A stretch of DNA of 64,000 nucleotides. It comes from Piper betle. Taxonomy: Eukaryota > Streptophyta > Magnoliopsida > Piperales > Piperaceae. A program made the translations under genes and the position numbers. Below are positions 58,850 through 64,000 of the stretch, piece by piece (positions within the stretch are counted from its first letter, which is position 1; each line of letters begins with the position of its first letter). Under the pieces are notes generated by a model that was given only the letters and a program-made list of their open reading frames with translations, searched no databases and was not told the DNA's origin. The stretch is taken from NCBI GenBank assembly GCA_033002965.1, contig JAURVB010011007.1:32154-96153 (forward strand). Reading direction: 5' to 3'.

Positions 58850-59922
58850 AGATATGAGGAGTGATTAACATCTTCCTTTTTACGTAATATTTAAAACGAA
58901 CTCTACTATTTGAGTAGAATCTTTTTAGTGGTAGTGGGAAGGGCATGGGAATTTGGTTTCGAGGGGAAGTGGGGTGCAGAGGAATGAGGGATTTTTGGGA
59001 GCTTCCAGAGTAGCTGGGCGGTGCCTTTTTTTTGGTTTATGTTTAGTTGAAATTGCTCCCAGCTGATGGGAAGCAGTTCCTCTTGCTTAAGGTGATCGAG
59101 TTTTGCTTGGGTTTATGTGTGTCGATCCGTGTCTATACTGCTTTGCGTTTTTCTTCCAGTTTTGGCCGGTATATATTCAGAATTTGCTTTGGTTTGCATA
59201 CTCTTTTCGGCTTTCGATTTCATTTGATTCTATATTTATCTGTTGTTGGGGTTTGTTTAAATTCAATTTGAAGTTTCTCAGATCAATGTCAATAGAATGA
59301 ACGGTGAGCTTCTAGCATGGAAAGTTTTATTTGACAAACTCATCTTGTTTCTCTTCCCCCATCCTCTTTCGTTCCTTTGGGATACACCCGAAAGGACGAA
59401 ATGATTTATGAACATTATCCAGTGGTTCTGTAATCTGCATCAAATTTCTCCTCGTACTTTGTTACCAATCATTTTCCTATGATCTGAGTAGATATGCCGC
59501 AGAAAAGATTAACAGTTCTAGCGCTGCTACATGAACCTGTTGACACGGTCAGATAGATATGAAGCTTGTTTAGTTTCTTAATTTTAGAGGACAGTCTTCA
59601 AGGGAAGACACCAACATCTTCCTTGACCTTTGAATCTTTTCTGCTTTGCCAAATACCTCTGTCAAGCCTTTTAACTTGTACGGAGTATCTCTGTTTTCTA
59701 ATTTTCATTTTTTTGGTTTGGAGGATGGGGCTGGATGGTCGATGTTCATAATTTGACATGTATTGAGAGTAGATTAGACTCACTGGTTTAATGTCTGCTG
59801 GGAGCGTGAAGGTTTCCTGCTTGTTAAACTTAAAAAAATTGTCTATTACAACTGTCTTCTCTTGTGCGTTTGCAACATCCCATTTGTAACTCATTTGTGT
59901 TTTCTTGTTCAACGCAAAGATA
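58850..59922 (+). other. 5' untranslated region of the TGA gene, probably with intron
   Basis: About 1.1 kb separates the TATA-like box from the start codon and contains several upstream ATGs, so the leader is probably spliced. Possible donors are AAG|GTGATC (about 59091) and ACG|GTGAGC (about 59304). A possible acceptor is the pyrimidine-rich TTTTCTTGTTCAACGCAAAG just before ATAATG. Exact sites cannot be set without RNA data. Frames at 59047-59300, 59566-59751 and 59598-59933 (minus) are not supported as genes. Confidence 0.4.
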
Positions 59923-62900
59923 ATGAATTCCACATCTACTCAGTTTATCCCATCTGGAAGAGTGGTTCTCTATGAACCACAACATCAGATGGCTATTTGG
60001 GGAGAGTCATTCAAAAGTGACATGTCTGCAATCTTAGAGCCAGATGGAAATATTGACAACAGAGTGAGGATTTGACCCATTAATCTTTTAAATCTCCGTT
60101 AATTGTTTGGATATTTGCGATGTTTGATTCAATCATGATTGGTAATCTAGTGTGAGGTCGCTTCACAAGGAAATCATGTGACACCAAAAAAGTTAAATTT
60201 AGATCAGAACAAACTCCCAGAGAAGGTAAGCATACGTCTAATCTGGTGACCGGTGATGCTTTTGGTTACAACAATTATCCATAGATATTTGCAGATTTGA
60301 ATGTCTGGTGTCGTTATAAGATTCTTAGGTGCTGCTTCAAGTTATTACATGAAGCTATTCGATCCTAATACTGGAAATAACTGGAGTCAGGGTGGAGCTG
60401 TCATTTTTTTTATTGTATTTTTAATATTTTACCTGCTGGTGACAAGGAATTAAATTTTAAGTTTTCATAAAAAATATGACATGCCAATAAAATAAATTTC
60501 ATCTTATATATGTTTTTACTATAGCGTGTGAAAATTTCCCTGCTTCTGGTTTTGCATAGATGCTTTATGAATTTGTATTGTTCTGATGGATGAGTCCTAC
60601 TCTAATGCATAGTTTGTCTCCATATGTACTTAATATTTTAATTATAGTCTGCCTACAATATATTAACCAGTTTCTTGTTGGAACCAGCTGTTTGCATGAA
60701 TCTGCAGTTGGTTGAATTTGAATATAACTAGTGTTAGAATTTAGAGACTTGTAGAGTTGTGGTTGATCATTTCAGTCTACATTCTTGCACTGTCAAGATG
60801 TCAATGTTAAAGCCCTAGTGATGTTTATGATTTTAGGTTTTGAGACGTCTTGCTCAAAATAGGGAGGCTGCCCGGAAGAGCCGGCTACGGAAGAAGGTAA
60901 GGTCTCTTACCATGCGTTGCTATCTATTTCTTAGCATTATAAACAGATCAACAAAACTACTCTTGTTTGCCTATTAGGATGAAATTTCATCACAATCCAT
61001 GAAATATTCCAAATATGAAGTAATTTCTCCCTTTAATTGTACTAGGCATATGTGCAGAACCTAGAATCAAGTAGAGTAAAGCTAACTCAACTTGAACAAG
61101 AGCTTGAACTAGCCAGGCAGCAGGTACTGAACCTTTATTGCCTTAAAATATATCATCACCTGCTCTCTCTAATTTCTTGAAACAATTTCTCCAGGGTGTA
61201 TATCTGGGTGGAAATTTAGGAAATGGCCTCGTGGGCTTACCTTCTTCAGCTAGCTCAGGTGTTTTTTATTTTTTATTTTTCAAATGATGCAGGGTTTTCA
61301 TCATGTTTTATCTGTTTGTAGTCTGCTAAGTTTTTACTGATTTACTACTGTTTCAAATCTCTTCCAGGTATTGCTCAGTTTGAGATGGAGTATGCACATT
61401 GGGTGAAAGAGCAAGTGAGGCTGACATCAGAACTCAGAAATGCATTGCAAGTTCACGTCAGTGATATTGATTTGCGGATTCTTGTTGAGAGTGTCATGGA
61501 CCACTATGATTTACTTTTCCGTTTAAAGGCTGCTGCTGCAAAATCTGATGTCTTTTTTGTGATGTCGGGTATGTGGAAGTCCGCGGCAGAGCAATTCTTT
61601 CTCTGGATTGGTGGATTTCGCCCTTCAGAACTTCTAAAAGTGAGTTTTTGTGGAGTACAATGTTGTGAGTTTATGTGGAGTACAATGCTGTTATCTTTAA
61701 ATGAAGTACATGAAGAATAAACGGGACTTGGATGGAATAAAATTATTATTTTAGATCAGAATAGGTTAGTGTACGAACAAACTGGTAAGTGGGATCATAA
61801 CTGGTTCACATTTACTATATTTGTCGACAATAACATTTGATATGGTTGTGGTAAGTGATAGCTACCACACGAAATCTCTCAAATTTACTTACTTTTTGGA
61901 TATTTTAGTGCATATTTCATCTTCCGTATCTTTTATTTCCGGAAGCATGTTCTTATTGTTCCAGTTTGAAAATACCTGTAACAAAATATAACAAATCTAT
62001 TACCCATCAAAATGTTCTCTTTTCTATGTTCATTTTTCTTATGGCATCCAAAACTTTATACATCTAGGTTTCATACCATCCAGGGTCCAGCTTAAGTATA
62101 TGTTGTCATATACTGTGGCCATGTTCGAATTCTTACGAGATGATTTCACTTGTTTTGTGTTCTGTGCATTCTCTAGGTTCTCATTCCGCACCTAGACACG
62201 TTGACAGATCAACAACGTAGGTCTGTTTCTAACCTTCAACGATCATCTCAACAAGCAGAAGATGCATTGACGCAAGGTATGGAAAAGCTTCAACAGACTT
62301 TATCGGAAACTTTGACGCGTGCTACAGAAAATTATATGGGACAGATGACCGCCGCGATGGAAAAGTTGGAAGCTCTTATAAGCTTCGTAAATCAGGTGAT
62401 CCTTTAGAGATACTTACGTTGATTTACTGGTGGATCGCTCTCAGCCCTTGTGTGTGTGTGTATTGACAATTTAATCAGCTTAATATATCACCACTAATAA
62501 CCATATAAAATCCTATGAACTATGAATTTAAACAGCTTGAAGTGTAGTTTGTCGTGTAAGGATCGATACTATCAATTTGGCAGTTGTGACTTATAAGAAT
62601 TGTAGAGCACAGTGAACATCTGTACATCCTTGTGTGTGTGTGTGTGTATTGACAATTTAACCAGCTTAATACATCACCACTAATGACCATATAAAATCCT
62701 ATGAACTATGAATTTAAACTGCTTGAAGTGTAGTTTGTTGTGTAAGGATCGATACTATCAATTTGGCAGTTGTGACTTATAAGAATTGTAAAGCACAGTG
62801 AACATCTGTTTGATTCATTTCATCATGCTGTTGCACTACATCCTTGTGTGTGTATTGACAATTTAACCAGCTTAATATATCACCACTAATGACCATATAA

Positions 62901-63266
62901 AATCCTATGAACTGTGAATTTAAACAGCTTGAAGTGTAGTTTATCGTGTAAGGATCGATACTATCAATTTGGCAGTTGTGACTTATGAGAATTGTAGAAC
63001 ACAGTAAACATCTGTTTGATTCGTTTGATCATGCAGTTGCACTACATCCTCGGGGGACTGAAAGGTGACTAACAATAGTTTGTTAAACACTTGACCACTT
63101 GGTTTTGTTACAGGCGGACCATCTCCGACAACAAGCACTGAAGCAGATGTTCCTCATTCTCACAACTCGCCAAGCTGCGACGGGCCTTTTCGCATTAGGA
63201 GACTACTTCCAACGTCTTCGTGCACTAAGTTCGGCGTGGGCAGTTCGACCTCAAGAACCGGCTTAA
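59923..63266 (+). CDS. TGA: TGA-type bZIP transcription factor (353 codons, 8 coding exons)
   Basis: Nuclear DNA-binding factor of the TGA family, which binds TGACG (as-1) elements and works with NPR1-type co-regulators in salicylate and defence responses. Exons by reading and GT-AG borders: 59923-60063, 60151-60225, 60837-60896, 61046-61123, 61195-61258, 61368-61639, 62177-62395, 63114-63266. All phases join without a stop. The start MNSTSTQFIPSGR is the usual TGA1/TGA4-type start. The basic region (residues 73-92) has RRLAQNREAARKSRLRKK. A short zipper follows with leucines at 98, 105 and 112. The DOG1-type domain (about 139-345) includes FEMEYAHWVKEQ, MSGMWKSAAEQFFLWIGGFR, QQAEDALTQGMEKLQQ and ILTTRQAA. 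The length is normal for the family (about 330-370). The two redox cysteines of Arabidopsis TGA1 are serines here (248 and 254), and the only cysteine is C48. The N-terminus looks clade I and the serines clade III-like, so the subclade is left open. Confidence 0.96.
62441..63050 (+). repeat. tandem triplication (~205 bp units) in intron 7 of the TGA gene
   Basis: Three head-to-tail copies starting near 62441, 62624 and 62838, each opening with CCTTGTGTGTGTG then TATTGACAATTTAA and containing ATCGATACTATCAATTTGGC. They are very similar to each other, so the expansion is recent. They lie wholly inside the last intron (62396-63113) and do not touch the splice sites. Confidence 0.93.
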
Positions 63267-64000
63267 GTTGAATGGGTACAACATGAAAACAAATGCTTTT
63301 ATCCTTCATTACCTCAAGCTGTTATCTATCACTGGCCGGATATGAGGACGCATGTGGAAAGCATGCTAAACCTTCTAATGACATCGAAGGAAATTGTACA
63401 TATTCTTTGAAGGTAATTGCCAAGGAGTCCTCCTCTAGCGAAATTGTGCAGTTACCTATTGTATAGGTATTAGGTAAGGTATGGATGGGGCATTTCTGGT
63501 GCATTAGCTTTTGCAGGGATGGGTTGTGCCGATTGGATATACAAGATACTTGTGCATCAGAAACGCCATGTCAAGGCGCAGGATGGAGTTGTATTTATAA
63601 AATTATTAGTGTGGAGAAACAAATTTTGCAATCGTAGAACATTTTTTTGACATTAGGCTCCTAAGACTGCCTATGTAAAAAAACATTTTCCTTATGTATG
63701 TTGCTTGTTTTGGCTTTGGAGATTAAGATTTTATGATGTTAAACAGATGAAAGCATAAAATAAGCAGTTGCTTGCTTATATGCAAATTAATTAACTTGAT
63801 ATTTCTTTTCTGCACAAAGTGCTGCTAAATTTTTCCTCTACTAAGAGGGGCACAAGTTGGTGCGAAGTTTTTCCTTCTTGAAAAGGAACATCATTAATGG
63901 TATTAAAATTATTATTTATTATATCCTTTTGGTTGGCATGGAAATAGCGTAAATGAAAAAAAACTTTAAAATAGTCTAACCATGCTAAAAAAAGTTATAT
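63267..64000 (+). other. 3' untranslated and downstream region of the TGA gene
   Basis: No further gene is supported. Candidate poly(A) signals include TTTATAAAATTATTAG (about 63594) and CATAAAATAAG (about 63754), neither being a canonical AATAAA. The minus-strand 60-codon frame (63322-63504) lies in the likely 3' UTR and has no recognisable domain. Confidence 0.5.

Noticed and set aside
59598..59933. 111-codon minus-strand gene upstream of the TGA start
   Set aside because: Antisense to the TGA leader, overlaps the start codon region and shows no domain.
61385..61720. Independent 111-codon gene
   Set aside because: It is exon 6 of the TGA gene reading on into the intron; likewise 62201-62407 is exon 7.

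Overview
This is a plant (angiosperm) nuclear DNA window. The evidence is long AT-rich spacers, Ty3/gypsy chromovirus remnants primed by initiator tRNA-Met, and one clear intron-containing plant gene at the right edge: a TGA-type bZIP transcription factor (8 coding exons, 59923-63266, 353 codons). Everything from 1 to about 57.2 kb is a nested stack of LTR retrotransposons. Nearly all open frames there are chance frames in GC-rich LTR segments, tandem repeats or decayed pol.

I sorted the LTRs into informal families. Family A (2.8-3.0 kb) starts TGTAAAACCC and ends GGTGTTACA. Family B (2.6-3.05 kb) starts TGTAAAGACC and ends GGTCGTTACA. Family C (1.5 kb) resembles B at its ends. Family D is a more distant relative. 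Layout: a deleted Athila/Tat-like gypsy relic (1-2489); an old A-like solo LTR (about 2490-4027 plus 13521-14386) split by a full-length family-A element (4028-13520) with 2.97-kb LTRs, PBS and PPT but no coding capacity, i.e. a LARD; a 446-bp TRIM (14791-15236); a family-D LTR (to about 27.9 kb) split by a family-B solo LTR (17831-26440), which is split by a family-C mini-element (19953-25506), which holds another B solo LTR (22376-25182). Next come an old minus-strand A LTR (about 28.1-33.4 kb) holding a B solo LTR, a truncated plus-strand gypsy gag-pol relic (33.4-38.4 kb), an A solo LTR with a perfect 5-bp TSD (38920-41731) inside a second D LTR, and a minus-strand chromovirus with B LTR, pol and chromodomain (44072-about 49612). 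Last are a second TRIM (49850-57199) split by a second, internally deleted LARD copy (50177-57041), which itself carries a B solo LTR (52659-55251). From 57.2 kb the sequence is AT-rich gene-flanking DNA, promoter and the TGA gene.

Most insertions keep recognisable 5-bp target duplications (CCCAT, TTAAC, AAAAT, ACAAT and GTCTT perfect; ATGAC/ATGAG, ACCAT/ACCTT and GGCAG/TGCAG with one change), so their order can be read directly. The autonomous partner is most likely a Tekay/Del-type chromovirus such as the 44-49.6 kb relic. The A, C and TRIM elements keep only LTRs, PBS and PPT and must have been mobilised in trans. The most unusual signals are: two copies of a non-coding LARD sharing conserved non-coding internal sequence; a 61-bp instead of 5-bp duplication around LARD copy 1; a GC-rich module that sits in opposite orientations in A and B LTRs; and unrelated minisatellite arrays at the same LTR position beside a strictly retained short palindrome with a splice-donor-like edge. 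All family assignments come from reading the sequence by eye; no searches were run.
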